Source: Lamellibrachia columna (taxonomy: Eukaryota > Annelida > Polychaeta > Sabellida > Siboglinidae). Taken from it: a DNA stretch of 64,000 nt. Below, piece by piece: positions 1 through 14,700 of this stretch. Position 1 is the stretch's first letter. The number at the start of each line of letters is the position of its first letter. Below the pieces are notes generated by a model that did no database searches, was not told the DNA's origin, and saw nothing but the letters and a program-made list of their open reading frames with translations. The DNA lies in assembly GCA_963662155.1 (NCBI GenBank), contig OY759265.1, forward strand, positions 11,757,429-11,821,428, in the 5' to 3' direction. The position numbers and the translations under genes were made by a program.

Positions 1-2571
1 GGTAGAAATCTTCAAACTGAGAAATCAACCGTCAAAGTTTAGTATGTTTATTATCAAAGCTTCCTTAGTTACCATGCATATATATATATATATATGGCAG
101 ATATCTGGACCACTTGTAGATAAAGGCATCCTAATGACATTCTACTAATATAATAACATGATCTTTGTCAGAACAAAATATGGACACAAGCAGCACTATG
201 CCAACAGTGTCATAATGTAGCACATTTTAGTTAAGATGATGGTTGCTAATGACCTTCTTTTGTAGTTGGGGCAGTAAGAACTTACTTGATTTTTGTGATT
301 TAAAAAATAATAATAATTTATTCAGCCTAAGGGGAGACTCGGCAAGTGGATTTAAAAAAATTATTATTTGATTATTCAAAATGTGTCCACCCTATTTTGA
401 AAGCATTGCATTCATAACGTTCACTTCAGTGGCAATTACATACCTCTAAATCACTTTTATTTGTGGGTAAAGCATGCATCTTCCAAGAAATAATCCTGTT
501 TTCTCTAAAACACCTCATATCTCTGGAAGTAATAATGATAACAAAGTAAGGTGTTTAGTGTTATATGCAGCTTATTCTTCTTTACACAACTGGTAGAACA
601 CATTATCAATGTAACCAAAAGCTACATTAATATTTGTTGCCAAAAATATTTTTTCCCAGAAATTACCCACAAATGTATTAAATAAACTACTTTTTTATGT
701 TTTCTACCAGTTGTGTAAAAGACTGTATACTGAAATTTGTTTTCAAATAATTATAATAATATTTGTTTAATCTGATACTCTTCATAATAAAAAATGCACA
801 AGAGATTCTTAACAATGTCAATGCCAAGTAATGGCATACCTGGGGGTCAGGTGTGTGACATGGTGGAACTGCATAGTGTGCATGAGTCCTTTGACATTAT
901 TTAAATGACTTTGTCGCTGCGCCAATAAAATCATTTTCCTGGATCACGTGGTAGCAACAAGCCGGGTTTGTTTACACAGCTGGACAAACAGTGCCTGCCC
1001 TTCACGCCCTCCTATTCGAAACATTCGTAATATATGTTAATTCGATAACCATATATGGAATGATGAGATGCAAAACTTTGCAACGATGCCACATTTGTGA
1101 GGGATCATCCAAAAATTACAGAAAAAAAAAAACCCAATTAATTATTGGCATTTACGGCTTTGTTTTACAGAAGTCAAACGGAACACGTCGAACAGCTCTT
1201 CAAAGATAACACTAAAATACATTAAACATAACTAAGTATACAGTAGAAATTGTGGTAATCGTTAAAATGAATACCAAGGAACCATTTTCAGGGAAAATCT
1301 CAAAATCGTTGGATTAGCCAGTGTTTGATAAAAACGGCATTTGCAAAGTTTCATGTTTATCGACATCCGACTCATTTTGTTAAGGTGGGTCACATATATA
1401 AGGTAATAACAGCAGCTACCCAACCATGCTGGTCAATGCAAAACAGAAGCATTAGTATAACCTCACAGGTGGCCAATTCAGACAGGTAAACAATATAGAC
1501 AGGCAGGCAGGCAGGCATTATACGCCAAGCTATGAACTAATGAAATACATATCTATCGCATAACAACGTATGGCACAAAACACAACCGCAGTTTGCATAT
1601 AAACGCCACGTATCAATGTTGAGCTGCTGTCAGAAAACAACTTGTGCAACGATCATTCGGTCTGCTTATTTAGTTACCCAAATTCTTCTGCTGTACACAT
1701 TACTACACAACCGATGAATATGACATGTTTTAATCCTTTCAGACTGTAGTTTCTTCAACCAAAATTTACTCTAGGTAATATATTTTACATGGATTCAATA
1801 TTATGTTACCATGCATAATAGCATAATAGTACATATTTTCTGAAAGGTGAATTAATGAGTTTCCAACAAACTACGATTTATTGATGAAAACACCCACAGC
1901 TGCTATGAAAATCAACAAAATGTAAGAACATTGAAAGAAAGAAAAGAAGCACCCACCTATAGTGTGGTCATAGATGAGGGAGGAGGGAGTGATGATGTTA
2001 GGAGCACTGGTTCTACTGAAAGACAACATCACATGTTAATTAAATAATTATTAATAATTGCAACAGTGCTGATAACATTATAGCTGCATTTACATTATGT
2101 TAAACAAAAACATAGATTAACACATCATGGCATAGCTTAATGGGAGCCAATAGTACGGCTTACCTTTACAGGTGGAGTTATATCCTCTACGGTGCTTAAA
2201 CAATTTCAACATATTTTATAAGAACAGTAGTCAATATATTTTGGCTGGTGTTATAAGGATTCAATTTTGTCAGCTTCTCGTTTGGGAACTCAGAGGTATT
2301 TTTTTTAGCAAGTATTATGGAAGACTTTGCCACCTGCCATACCATATATACGTAATTTTAACAACTGATACATAGGTTCTTTTTATCTTGATTTTAAACC
2401 GTCTGATGCTGCCAATGACCACGGGATTATATACTGAATGGTTCTTCCTGTTAATGATGTAGATCATAGTTAATTAACACAATACTGTACAAACGTCAGA
2501 TCATCATCTACAGCGTTAGATCTACAGCCATTTGTGCAATGTTACTTGGCACCTCAGTGTTCAACGTCAGC
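1..2571. other. 3' flank of the LRR gene, no gene seen
   Basis: AT-rich sequence downstream of the minus-strand stop codon. It holds a (TA)n run near 78-95, the inverted repeat at 581-719, a (CAGG)n run near 1500, and only short spurious ORFs. A minus-strand AATAAA (plus TTTATT at 1877-1882) lies about 690 nt past the stop and could be the poly(A) signal, with weak support. Confidence 0.5.
581..719. mobile_element. Short inverted-repeat element (MITE-like)
   Basis: A perfect 18-bp inverted repeat (TTTACACAACTGGTAGAA at 581-598, its complement at 702-719) bounds 139 bp of AT-rich DNA. No target duplication is clear. It may be a small MITE or a fold-back element. Confidence 0.45.
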
Positions 2572-2771
2572 TTACTTCATGGCCCTGTGAGCAGCAGAGG
2601 ATTGGGTCCGTAGAGGCATACCCTCCTTCCAGCCCGGGGTGTGACCTGGCCTGCGAGGACGGTTATGGAGGTTCTTGCCTGCGCCCAGCCATGAGTTGAC
2701 TGTCTTCATGCGCAGTGCGTGCATCTGTGTCATGATTGGAGATGATGGCGGCTGTGGTGGCGGAGTGGCCG
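2572..2771 (-). CDS. LRR gene exon 26 (stop)
   Basis: Residues 827-892 begin TATPPPQPPSSP, contain MKTVNSWLGAGKNLHNRPRR and end SSAAHRAMK, then TAA at 2572-2574. Acceptor CCTTTCAG, phase 1 in. The basic, proline/glycine-rich C-terminus contrasts with the acidic region before it. Confidence 0.87.
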
Positions 2772-5700
2772 CTGAAAGGAGGCAAATCAAACATTACATG
2801 AAGGATCTACTTCTGACTTCTGCCTAAATTCAGTGCCTGCAACAAATCAGCTATTGCAAGAATTTGATCATCCCAGAATACTTCAGTGCTACTTGTTCCT
2901 AGATGCTGTTTATAAACACCTGCAACAAATCAGCTACTTGCAAGAATTTTATATTCCCAGAAGACATTTATAGTCGATGGTACTAGTTCCTAGATGCTGT
3001 TTATAAACAGACACAATCCTCCCTTTCAAAGATTGCGGAGACCATCGGGCCACCCAGTTGTTTAATAGAAAAAAATGTGCCTACGTGTAATCTGTCATAG
3101 ACTCACAGAGCTGGTGGTCTCTATTATCTGTAAACCAACTACCATAACAAAACAGCTGCATTAGCCATATACACAGAGCTGTATGGAGTATTACCTCATA
3201 AGTCACTTCTATCTAACAGTATCATCCCAGGTATCACATTTGGCCCTATCATGTCCATTACAATGGGTGTCCAAAGATACTATTTCTCAAATAAATCTCC
3301 TATTTCATCACATATGAATAAACAACTGTATGCAGCACACACGTGTGAGAAGCTTACTTACTCTGCCAAGGTTTCTTCTGCTGTGCATTGCCTGTGACGT
3401 GTGGTGCCAGGTCGCTGTCTCGCATGGAATGTTTCGCAGCCAGTGACAGCAGTCTGAACACGACACAGCGTACATGTCAGTGACATCACAGTGTATCAAA
3501 CATGTGGAGGTGCAATTTGACATAACTATACAACCCGAGTAAACTGTTCAATTATGACACGATTTGTGCTATCTACTAATGAACACTAGTACGGTGGCTC
3601 AATGGTGTGGTACTCGCCTCATGACCAGGGGGTGCATGGTTTGAACCCCAGGTCTGTGGCCAACCCAATAACTGGCATATGGGAAGGAAGTTGAAGTCTG
3701 TGTCTTTCAGATGAAACACTAGAGACTATAGATCCCTTATCCCAGAGGGAAGTAAAATATCCCACACATGGGGTAAATGTGTAATCTGTTGTGGGCTGTA
3801 TATTTAACCAACCAATGGTGTAAATGTCCTGTTCAACAATGCTCTAGTCTTATTACAGGTGACTAGTACAGAGCCATGAATTGTAATTGAAGAACACATC
3901 TGTCACTAAATCAGACAACAATACAAGCATCACTTCACACCTTGTTATGGACATTCTTCTAGGCGACAACAACATCTGTTTGAATGCGACCTCCACTGGT
4001 TGGCGATCCTGTTTCTCTCCCGCTGACCTCTTCCTTGGGCTTGTCTCCTCTTTCTCTTCCTCACCGTCACTTGTCAGATGATGCGGTGACTTTGACAATG
4101 ACGCAACACCCAGTGACATGATCTGACGCCCACTGTAGGCTGTGCTTGGGCGAGACTGTAGGGCCTTCAGTTCACGTTCCTCCGCCGACTCAAGACTCGA
4201 ACGCCGACTCGGGTTCGGCAGGGTGGTGCCCCCTGATGTCGGGCTGAGAACCAGCTCGTCATCGCTCTCGCTCGTCATGAGGCTGAGAGTGGGGCTGGAA
4301 ACAGCAAGATTAAAGTCTGTCGAGGAAACACAGCCTAACATGCACTGACAAGAACCTTGCAATGTTTGACTAATACCAATGTTTTAAAGCCTTTCGTACA
4401 GGCAAATTGCTCATATGAAATCCCGCTCTGCCTGTATGAGATTTATGTATAATATTTACTGACTAAAACAACTGAAAAATAATATTACATTTTCTGGACT
4501 TATAAATAAAAATCTCTTCAGCACATTGATTTGTAATCTTTTGAGCTACATGAATTTGTAGTTCACCTTTAAGCAGTTGATATAATTTTATAGTATTTGT
4601 CTATGTGGTTCTTATCACCAGCCATGCAAGTCATATAAAAATAGTACCAAAACATTACTTCACTATAAATATTGACCTAATATAAAAACTTGCAATAAAT
4701 AGTTGGGGGTTATTATTTTATTTCATGCATTTTATGTAAAGCACATAGCTCCTACGGAAACTGCACTATACAAAAATAGATGTATTATTATTATAAAGCT
4801 GGTACCAATGTGTTACTCCTTATATATTCAGATGTATATAGATGTTACATCTATAAGATTTTTTTTGCAACATTTTGTGCCAACTTTAACGTTATAATCA
4901 CAAAATGCAGAGAAATCGGGGCTAAGCTGCTGCAACACAATGACCGCGAAACAATAACTCTCTTTTTTCCCCTATACTTTAAAATGTACTATGAAATATG
5001 AAAGCACAATAAACGAAAAGATATTTGTAGTGAGTCAAAACCCTCGACATGTGCTACACTTGAGCTGGTGTGTGATTCAGTTTTGGAAGACTTGGCACGA
5101 ACCTGTGTACAAAGTGACAAGCCGTCACACTTACCGGGACATAGTTGGCATTGGTGATGATTCTATACATAAAAGATCACTGCCATCCTGCAAATAAACA
5201 CCAGCACATCATCTGTCAAGTGTGTGAGACCAGTAAGACATCATACAGAAGACTTACTGGGAGAAAGTGGTACTGTCCAAGGTGTCATATTCCATAATGG
5301 TAAGGTGCAAAGTCAAAGTCAATTGCCCCAGTTAACATGATGGATGTCCAATGAAAATGTCTGGAAATGTTGTCACTTGAAGAGATCAGCTATGTACCAA
5401 AGAAACAACTGGATTTTGGAAGATCACCTAAAATTCATCATGTTGCTAGCAAAACAATTACAAATCGAGTGGCTTCAGTGACATGGTGTACCAGTGGCCT
5501 CATTGACATGGTGTCCCAGTGGCCTCAGTGACATGGTGTCGTAATGGCCTCAGTGACATGGTGTCCCAATGGCCTCAGTGACATGGTGTCCCAGTGGCCT
5601 CAGTGACATGGTGTCGTAGTGGCCTCAGTGACATGGTGTCCCAATGGCCTCAGTGACATGGTGTCCCAGTGGCCTCAGTGACATGGTGTCCCAGTGACAT

Positions 5701-8700
5701 GGTGTCCCAGTGGCCTCAGTGACATGGTGTCTATTGGTGCATGCAGCTTGGGCTGATCAAGATTAAGACCTTTTAAGACCAACACTTCAAAAATCTAAGA
5801 CATTTCTCCATGACAAATTCAATACAAAAATAAAGAATTTTTGTTTCATATACCCTTTAGGAGGCATTTATTTATTTGATCAAACTGTATCAAATTATTA
5901 AAGAACCACATCACTGCGTGATATGCAGTCTATTCCACCTTTGTGGAATCATAGCCTAAGGAATAGTTAAACATTCCCATTTTAAAGGTATTTTCAAGGT
6001 CTCAATAATGCAAGGTCCAATTTCAGACCTTGTTAAACTGCACACACACCTGATATTACAAGTCAACTACACATACAAACACAGTGAACAAACCACCACC
6101 TTGCTAGACTGTGCACACACCTGATATTACAAGTTAACTAAGCACACAAACACAGTAAACAAACCCCCACCTTGCTAGACTGTGCACACACCTGATATTA
6201 CAAGTTAACTACGCACACAAACACAGTGAACAAGCCTGCACATGCACTTGATATTACAAGCCAACAATGCACACAAACACAGTGAACAAGCCTGCACCAT
6301 CTTAGACTGTGCACACACCTGATATTATAAGTCAACAATGCACACAAACACAGTGAACAAGCCTGCACCATCTTAGACTGCGCACACACCTGATATTACA
6401 AGTCAACTACGCACACAAACACAGTGAACAAGCCTGCACCTTGTTAGACTGCACATGCACCTGATATTACAAGCCAACAATGCACACAAACACAGTGAAC
6501 AAGCCTGCACCATCTTAGACTGCGCACACACCTGATATTACAAGTTAACTACGCACACAAACACAGTGAACAAACCTGCACCATCTTAGACTGTGCACAC
6601 ACCTGATATTATAAGTCAACAATGCACACAAACACAGTGAACAAGCCTGCACCATCTTAGACTGTGCACACACCTGATATTATAAGTCAACAATGCACAC
6701 AAACACAGTGAACAAGCCTGCACCATCTTAGACTGCGCACACACCTGATATTACAAGTCAACTACGCACACAAACACAGTGAACAAGCCTGCACCTTGTT
6801 AGACTGCACATGCACCTGATATTACAAGCCAACAATGCACACAAACACAGTGAACAAGCCTGCACCATCTTAGACTGCGCACACACCTGATATTACAAGT
6901 TAACTACGCACACAAACACAGTGAACAAACCTGCACCATCTTAGACTGTGCACACACCTGATATTACAAGCCAACAATGCACACAAACACAGTGAACAAA
7001 CCTGCACCTTGTCAGACTGCACATGCACCTGATATTACAAGCCAACAATGCGCACAAACACAGTGAACAAACCTGCACCTTGTTAGACTGTGCATGCACA
7101 TGATATTACAAGCCAACAATGCACACAAACACAGTGAACAAGTCAGCATCTTGTTAGACTACACATGCTCCTGATATTACAAGCAAACTACGCACACAAA
7201 TACAGTGAATAAGCCCGCACCTTGCTCATGATGCGCTTGAATTTGGCTGACTTTAGTCGCGGCTCCATGTCTGTCTGTTCCATGCCGTCCTTTGGTGTTC
7301 CTCGAGGGGCGCTCGGGGTCAACCTTTGCTGTATGTGACAAACATCTGAGTGAGCAGATCATAAATGACACTGAAGCACATAGACCCATCCATCTGTTCA
7401 CCACTTGTTCTCAGCTCTAACTAAAACCTGACATTTGAGCTGTGTAAAATAAACATCAATCACTTTTTATAACTACCATATTCAAAACAGTTCATACTTT
7501 CAAAATATATGTGCAGGGACAATTTCAATACATATTGTGGATAACCATTATGGTATAGAATTACACTGTGTCGCTTACAAATAAGCTCCTAATGATTCTT
7601 ATGGCCTGATTAAAACTCTACAAAACCAAACGTAATGCTCTTAATCATCTTAACACTGAGAGTTATTCCAGTAACTCTGTAAATCAGCCAACCTGAAGAA
7701 ATGACGCATAAAACATGAAATACACCAACTGTTGCTAGCAACATGGGCCAGTTGAAATAAACAATCACATAAAACATGAAATACACCAACTGTTGCTAGC
7801 AACATGGGCCAGTTGAAATAAACAATCACATAAAACATGAAATACACCAACTGTTGCTAGCAACATGGGCCAGTTGAAATAAACAATTACATAAAACATG
7901 AAATACACCAACTGTTGCTAGCAACATGGGCCAGTTGAAATAAACAATTACATAAAACATGAAATACACCAACTGTTGCTAGCAATATGGGCCAGTTGAA
8001 ATAAACAGTTACATGAACATAATTATTATTGGAACATCAACATGAGGAATGGATGAACATTGGTAAGATGAACATATTCCATAACCGACAGAATAAACAA
8101 CCACAGAGGCATGACAACACGTAATAGCTGTCAGATGGCTTAATCCACATTGCTACTATGCAAATAATAATACTTTTGAACGAGCCCACATGCCACGCAA
8201 GATACATGGACATGTATCTAAACACTGCTTAAGGAAATTGTTGAGCAAATTAGTACACCACTTGCAAAACTGTTTAACTTGTCATGAGAAAAAGGAATAG
8301 TTCCTTCAGAATGGAAAGAAGCAAACATTACGCCGCTATTTAAGAAGGGATCGAGGAACAAGCCAGAAAATTACAGACCAGTGAGTTTAACATCAGTTGT
8401 ATGTAGATTACCCGAAACATTAATTAGAGACCACATGGTGGAATTCCTTGTAAAACATAAATTAATAAATACATCTCAACACAGGTTCCTAAAAGCAAGG
8501 TCATGTCTAACCAATCTCTTGTTTTTGGAAGACATTACAAAGTGGGTAGATGACGGGTCACCAGTGGATGTTGTGTACTTAGATTTTCAGAAAGCTTTCG
8601 ATAAAGTGTCACATCAAAGATTGTTACTAAAAGCCCACGGTATAGGCAATGATGTAATCAACTGGACAGAAGAGTGGCTTACACACAGAAGACTAATTAT

Positions 8701-11700
8701 AGTAGATGGTGAGATTTCAAACTGGAAATCTGTTCTGAGTGGGGTACCACAGGGATCAGTATTAGGCCCTATACTGTTTTAATATATATAAATGATTTGG
8801 AAGATGACATATCTAGCAAAGTACTGAAATTTGCAGATTACACAAAAGTATTCAGAAAGGTTACTAATGTTACAGATAAAAAAATTTACAGGATGATCTA
8901 GATAAATTAGTTAAATGGTCAGAAAAATGGCAAATGTTATTCAATTTTGGGAAGTGTAAATGCATACACATAGGACATGGAAACATGGACGAAGAATATA
9001 AAATGGGGGATGCTGTACTAGGTAGAACCACACAAGAAAAGGACTTAGGAGTAACATTTAGTGCTGCATGAAAGTTTCAGAGCAATGTCGGATTGTTGTT
9101 TCGAAAGGAAATCAAGTTCTAGGGCTAATTAGGAGAACTATCACGCATAAGGAGAAACAGCTAATTGTACTCCTGTACAAAGCAATAGTTAGACCACATT
9201 TGGAATATTGTATTCAAGCATGGAGGCCATATCGTAAAAAGGACATAGACAAACTAGAAAGAATACAACGAAGAGCAACTAAAATTATTCCAGAATTGAG
9301 AGACCTTAGTTACGAAAGCCGCTTATTACACTGTGGTTTAACAACACTAGAGACCAGGAGACTAAGAGGAGACCAAATAGAAGTGTTTAAAATAGTGAAC
9401 GGTTATGAGGATGTTGATAGGAATATGTTCTTCAAACTTAAAGAAGGCAGTAGAACCAGAGGACACAAAGCAGCATTAGTTAAGGAGCAGAGTAGGTTGG
9501 ACATGAGAAAGTACTCTTTCTCACAGAGGGTGATAAATGAATGGAACAAACTGCCAAATGATTGTATTAATGCTAGTAGTGTGTTTAAAAATAGAATTGA
9601 CAGATATCTGATAACACATAGATGAGAAAATTGTTGGACTCTCGATAAGGCATTCACGTTTAAAACCATATAGTGGCAGGTGTACCTCCTTGAAGCTGGA
9701 ACATTCTGCCTCTTATGAGCGTGAACCATTAGGCCCACATACACTGAAATAACTCCCATGATATGGCGACTGGTTAATTATATAGGGTCCATGCAAAACT
9801 AGCGATTCCAAAAAACCAACGTAACAGCAATTCTTCAACACATAACGTAAGAAATACTTTGGTACATGAACACAAAAATTACACTTTAAGCAAACCTAGG
9901 CCAACAAACTTGAAGACAGCAGGCCATTTATCTAAGACTACGTGAACATAGTGCTCAGTGTTGATTTTTAATTGGCTAAATCTTAATGTCTAAGAAATGA
10001 TCACAAAATATTGAGGTTGATGTAATTAAGTTTCATGTTGCGGGGGGAGGGGTGAGGGGGAGGGGTTAAGTGACATCAGTTTTGTGTGGTGTCGCACATC
10101 AATGTTTCGAGATCATCCTTAATAAATTATTAGCACTTCATCTTGTCAGAACCCTAAATAATGAGCACATCATCTTGTCAGAATGCTAAATGTTCTAATG
10201 ATAATGTAGATAATAAGCATATAAACGCTGCAAGCGACCTCTGCACAGCAACATACTACCAGAGTAGAAGGCTGATTAGAAAACACGTTATTTGTTGTAA
10301 TTCTTATAAGAATGCTACTAATACACATAGAAACTTATATAATCAACAAATAGAACAAGCCTTAACGAGTCTTATTAAGAGTCAGTGCACTTACAGAGCG
10401 CAGGAGCTGTTTAAGTCTCTCTACTGGTGATTTTGTCACTATCTGTCCATACTTATCATCTTCTCCGCCTGCCTTCTGCCGACCAGACACAACAAACTAC
10501 ACTTCCTCATTCCTACCTAACATCATCTCCCTTAACTTTCTCACATTCTGTATTCTAAACTGATGACCATCTCTGGATGCTGTGGTTCAGTGCTCTTAAC
10601 CAGGGAGGTACTTGGTTCGAACCCCAGGTGGAGAAACTTAGGTATAACCGTTTGACTTGCCCAGCATCTCGTATTTGGGAGGAAGTTGGATGTACACCCT
10701 TTAGATGTGACTAAAAGCCGTAAACATTGTCTAAACAAGGAAATAAACTATTCCACACAAGGGGTAAATCCTGTCATGGACGCATTTCACTTAAGTTATA
10801 TAACTGTGGATGTATGAGTGTATGTGATTATGGATGTGAAAAAGAAGACAGACCAGGCACTGCGAGTCACAACAAACCTTGCTGTCGTCCTCCGACGTAC
10901 TCAGCTCATCCTCGTTACTGTCTTCGTCGCTGCTGCTGCTGCTGTTGTTGGGGGGCATCAAGATGTTCATCTGTGACACCCGGCCCGAAGGCTCCTCCAA
11001 GTATCCCTCCACCTTCTCCTCCTCCCTCCTCTCCATGGAGTGCTCCCTTTCCCCCTCCCCCGGCTCCCTTCCTCCCCGCTCACAGGCCAGGTTCTTCTCC
11101 TGGATGCCCGTGATTGTGATTCTGCAACACAAGCAACTCACGTTGCAAGTTGTGTATAGTCTTAAGTCTCCATCCAAGATGATCCAGCAGACAGACACCT
11201 GTCCACAGTGGGCACCTGTCTATAGCAAACACCTGTCATTGCAGACACCTGTCAATAGCAGACACCTGTCTATAGCAGACACCTGTCCATAGCAGACACC
11301 TGTCCATAGCAGACACCTGTCAATAGCAGACACCTGTCAATAGCAGACACCTGTCAATAGCAGACACCTGTCCATAACAGACACCTGTCAATAGCAGACA
11401 CCTGTCCATAGCGGACACATTTGGATATCCAAGTGATCTATGGCCCACATTTATACATGCTTTGGTCATCAGCAAATCAATGAACGTGGGTAAACATTAT
11501 TAATGCAATGGCACCACCTAGTGTGTGTCAATGTAACCAAATTCTCCATTGCAGTCACCTGGCCATAATGGCAGCGTTGGCATGTAACGAAGTAAAAGTA
11601 CTTTGTTACAATACTTGAGTAGTTATTTCAAGTAACTGGCATGTAACGAAGTAGAATTTTGACTAAATACTTTTACTTGTAACAAAGTAGTTTTATTTAA

Positions 11701-14700
11701 AGTAACGCGACTTTTTACTTCGTTACTTTTATTTATTTCGCAATATATTTTCGTTAATTTTTTTGCGAAACCGCTGCTGCTGGTGGCACTCCATCATCAA
11801 CGACATTTCATAAACTGTTCATTAATATCATCCAATCGCATGCCAGTTCGCGATCATATTTGCATACAAACCTCTCTTTGGGAAATCGACGCAATCACTG
11901 TTTTATGTCTACATCAGTGAACGAAGTCTGCCAAATATTGGCATAGGTCAGGTCAAGGCCGTTGACACGAAATGTCACTTCGAACACACAACGCTTGAAC
12001 GCCATCTCAAACCATGATGCAAATGTCTCCATTGCACCATGTAAACTATTAATCAGTAAGTTTCCAATACATATTATAAGCATTACAATTTTCAATTTCT
12101 ACATTGTATTGATAATCCCCATATTCTGATATTCGTGAGCTAACGCGCATCGTGGATCGAGAACCAATTTTTGCCTTACCAGCGTACGTCATCATTAAAC
12201 AGCATTTTGCTTTCACATATAAAATTCATATAGAGATGTTTAATAAATTCATAATGATTACTCTAAGTGTACTAAAGAGAAAATAATTGATACTCTGCCA
12301 TTTGGCAGCATCTTTTCCCAGCAATGGCTTATTCAAGCTGACACATAATATCAGGGACAGGGGCCCTGACAGGACACTTTTAATTGCAATTAGCAACAGC
12401 ATTCCTCTGTTGCACTGGTCTGTCTTCTGGTCAATTCTAGCCCCAGCTGGTGCCAGGTAACCAACACAGCTAGCTGCTAAAGCGTGTTGTTTCAATGTTT
12501 GTGTGAGCTGATAAGACATGTCTGGGAAGACATGAGAAGGTGGGGGTTCACAAGCCAGATGGCTTCATCAGCTAGGCATCAAATATCTTTGTTAACTTTA
12601 CTATGAGCAGTGCTAGGTTGTATTACCTCTGACCAGTTTCCCTGAAAGGCTACTACTACTACTACTGGACTGACCCTCTACCTACTCAGATACAATCACA
12701 CTTGCATATACATATCCTGTTGTACAATCTAGCTCCTCCCATGCCCCAGTGGAACAGGTCGATAAAAGATTGTGCCTTATCATTAATTAAGTTCTGTATT
12801 TAACTGAAATTATTTGATGTTATGAGTTCTTATCACTGATAATGTAATTTTCCAAGCATCCAAGTGAGCACCATGTTCAAGGGTGGCAGGTTGATTGACC
12901 AGCTAAGGCTGTCTGGGAACACTTTGTTATAGGCAGAGTGGTTGCAAAACAGTTGCCAGATGCAAGCTGTGTAATTTATATAATATTACTCATGATTTTG
13001 TTGTTATTTCTAAGTGTTGTACTTTTACCTCAAGTACTTTTGAAAAGTATTTTTACTTTTTACTCTAGTACTTTTTTACAAAGTACTTTTACTTTTACTC
13101 AAGTAGTTTTTAAATTACTTTTACTTTTACTCAAGTACAAAATTAAAGTAATTCAGTCAAGCCTGCATAATGGACATATTGTACAGTCCCAATGATTTTT
13201 GCTAGGAAGAAGTTTTACTGTATACACAATGTCACACATACATAAATACATAGAAAACAGTTCGATTTGTTTAGCAGTATACAAAACATCGGTTCCATTC
13301 CATACAGCAAATATCTTTGCCCTTGGGGCTAGCCAATGTAGATCTTGCTAAATATAGATCACACAAGGAGTATATGGGAAGAGAAGCAATGTGGAAGTGG
13401 GTAGGCTTACATGTCACCGACTGTTCCTAGGGGGCGCCAGTATCCACACTGGAAGTCCCACTCCAGGTTCTTCCGGTCCACGTACATGTAGTGGTCCTGT
13501 TGGTCCTTGGCTGCCTTCATCATGCCACACGTCTCAGCTAAAACACAGTGCCAGTTACAGTTGGTACCATACCACCTCTACTGTTGGCATAGCATCATAC
13601 AAGTCTCAGCTGCCAACACAGTGTCAATTACAGTTGGTATCATGCCACCTGTACTGTTGGCATAGCATCATACAAGTCTCAGCTGCCAACAGTGTCAATT
13701 ACAGTTGGTATCATGCCACCTGTACTGTTGGCATAGCATCATACAAGTCTCAGCTGCCAACACAGTGCCAGTTACAGTCGGTATCATGCCGCCTCTACTG
13801 TTGGCATAGCGCCATACAAGTCTCAGCTCCCAACAGAGTGACAGTTACAGTCGGTATCATGCCGCCTCTACTGTTGGCATAGCATCATACTAGTCTCAAC
13901 TGCCAACAGTGCCAGTTACAGTCGGTATCATGCCACCTCTACTGTTGGCATAGCGCCATACAAGTCTCAGCTGCCAACACAGTGCCAGTTACAGTTGGTA
14001 TCATGCCGCCTCTACCGTTGGCATAGCATCATACAAGTCTCAGTTGCCAACAGTGCCAGTTACAGTTGGTATCATGCCGCCTCTACCGTTGGCATAGCAT
14101 CATACAAGTCTCAGCTGCCAACACAGTGCCAGTTACAGTTGGTATCATGCCGCCTCTACCGTTGGCATAGCATCATACAAGTCTCAGTTGCCAACACAGT
14201 GCCAGTTACAGTTGGTATCATGCCGCCTCTACCGTTGGCATAGCATCATACAAGTCTCAGTTGCCAACAGTGCCAGTTACAGTTGGTATCATGCCGCCTC
14301 CACTGTTGGCTTAGCATCATACAAGTGTCAGCTGCCAACACAGTACCAGTTATTCTTGATAACCCAAATGTATATTAATGAACTACATAAATTATTTACT
14401 ATAACTTGACAGTTATCTGTTTAGTTTTAATGTTTTGACTCAAATATCAGGCTTACATTATGTGCTGATCGACAAGGTTAGTAATCCTTGGAATTCATAA
14501 AGAAATAACAGACAAATCATATTTAAAAACTGACGTTCACGAAGACACATTTGGGCAGCCAAAATGCTAGAATAGAAATAGTTTATACTTCATAACATTA
14601 TTTCCAGACAGAAGAAAACACAAACTTACCAGGTATTCTGTCCATCTGCACCAGCAGTAGGTCAGGCTCTGGCATGGCAATGATCTTAGCAATGTTCTGT

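Noticed and set aside
3590..3680. A true tRNA gene
   Set aside because: A and B boxes are present but no acceptor or anticodon stem pairs, and a related copy with the same tail exists at 10.6 kb; it is a SINE head.
6037..7212. CRISPR-like regular repeat array
   Set aside because: Units are contiguous without unique spacers, and the DNA is clearly eukaryotic; it is a minisatellite.
10727..11292. Plus-strand ORFs of 128 and 137 aa
   Set aside because: They are shadows of the acidic, polyserine exon 21 on the minus strand, plus the 17-bp minisatellite.
13391..14409. Plus-strand ORFs of 163, 82 and 73 aa
   Set aside because: They read through the exon 20 minisatellite opposite a well-supported minus-strand exon.
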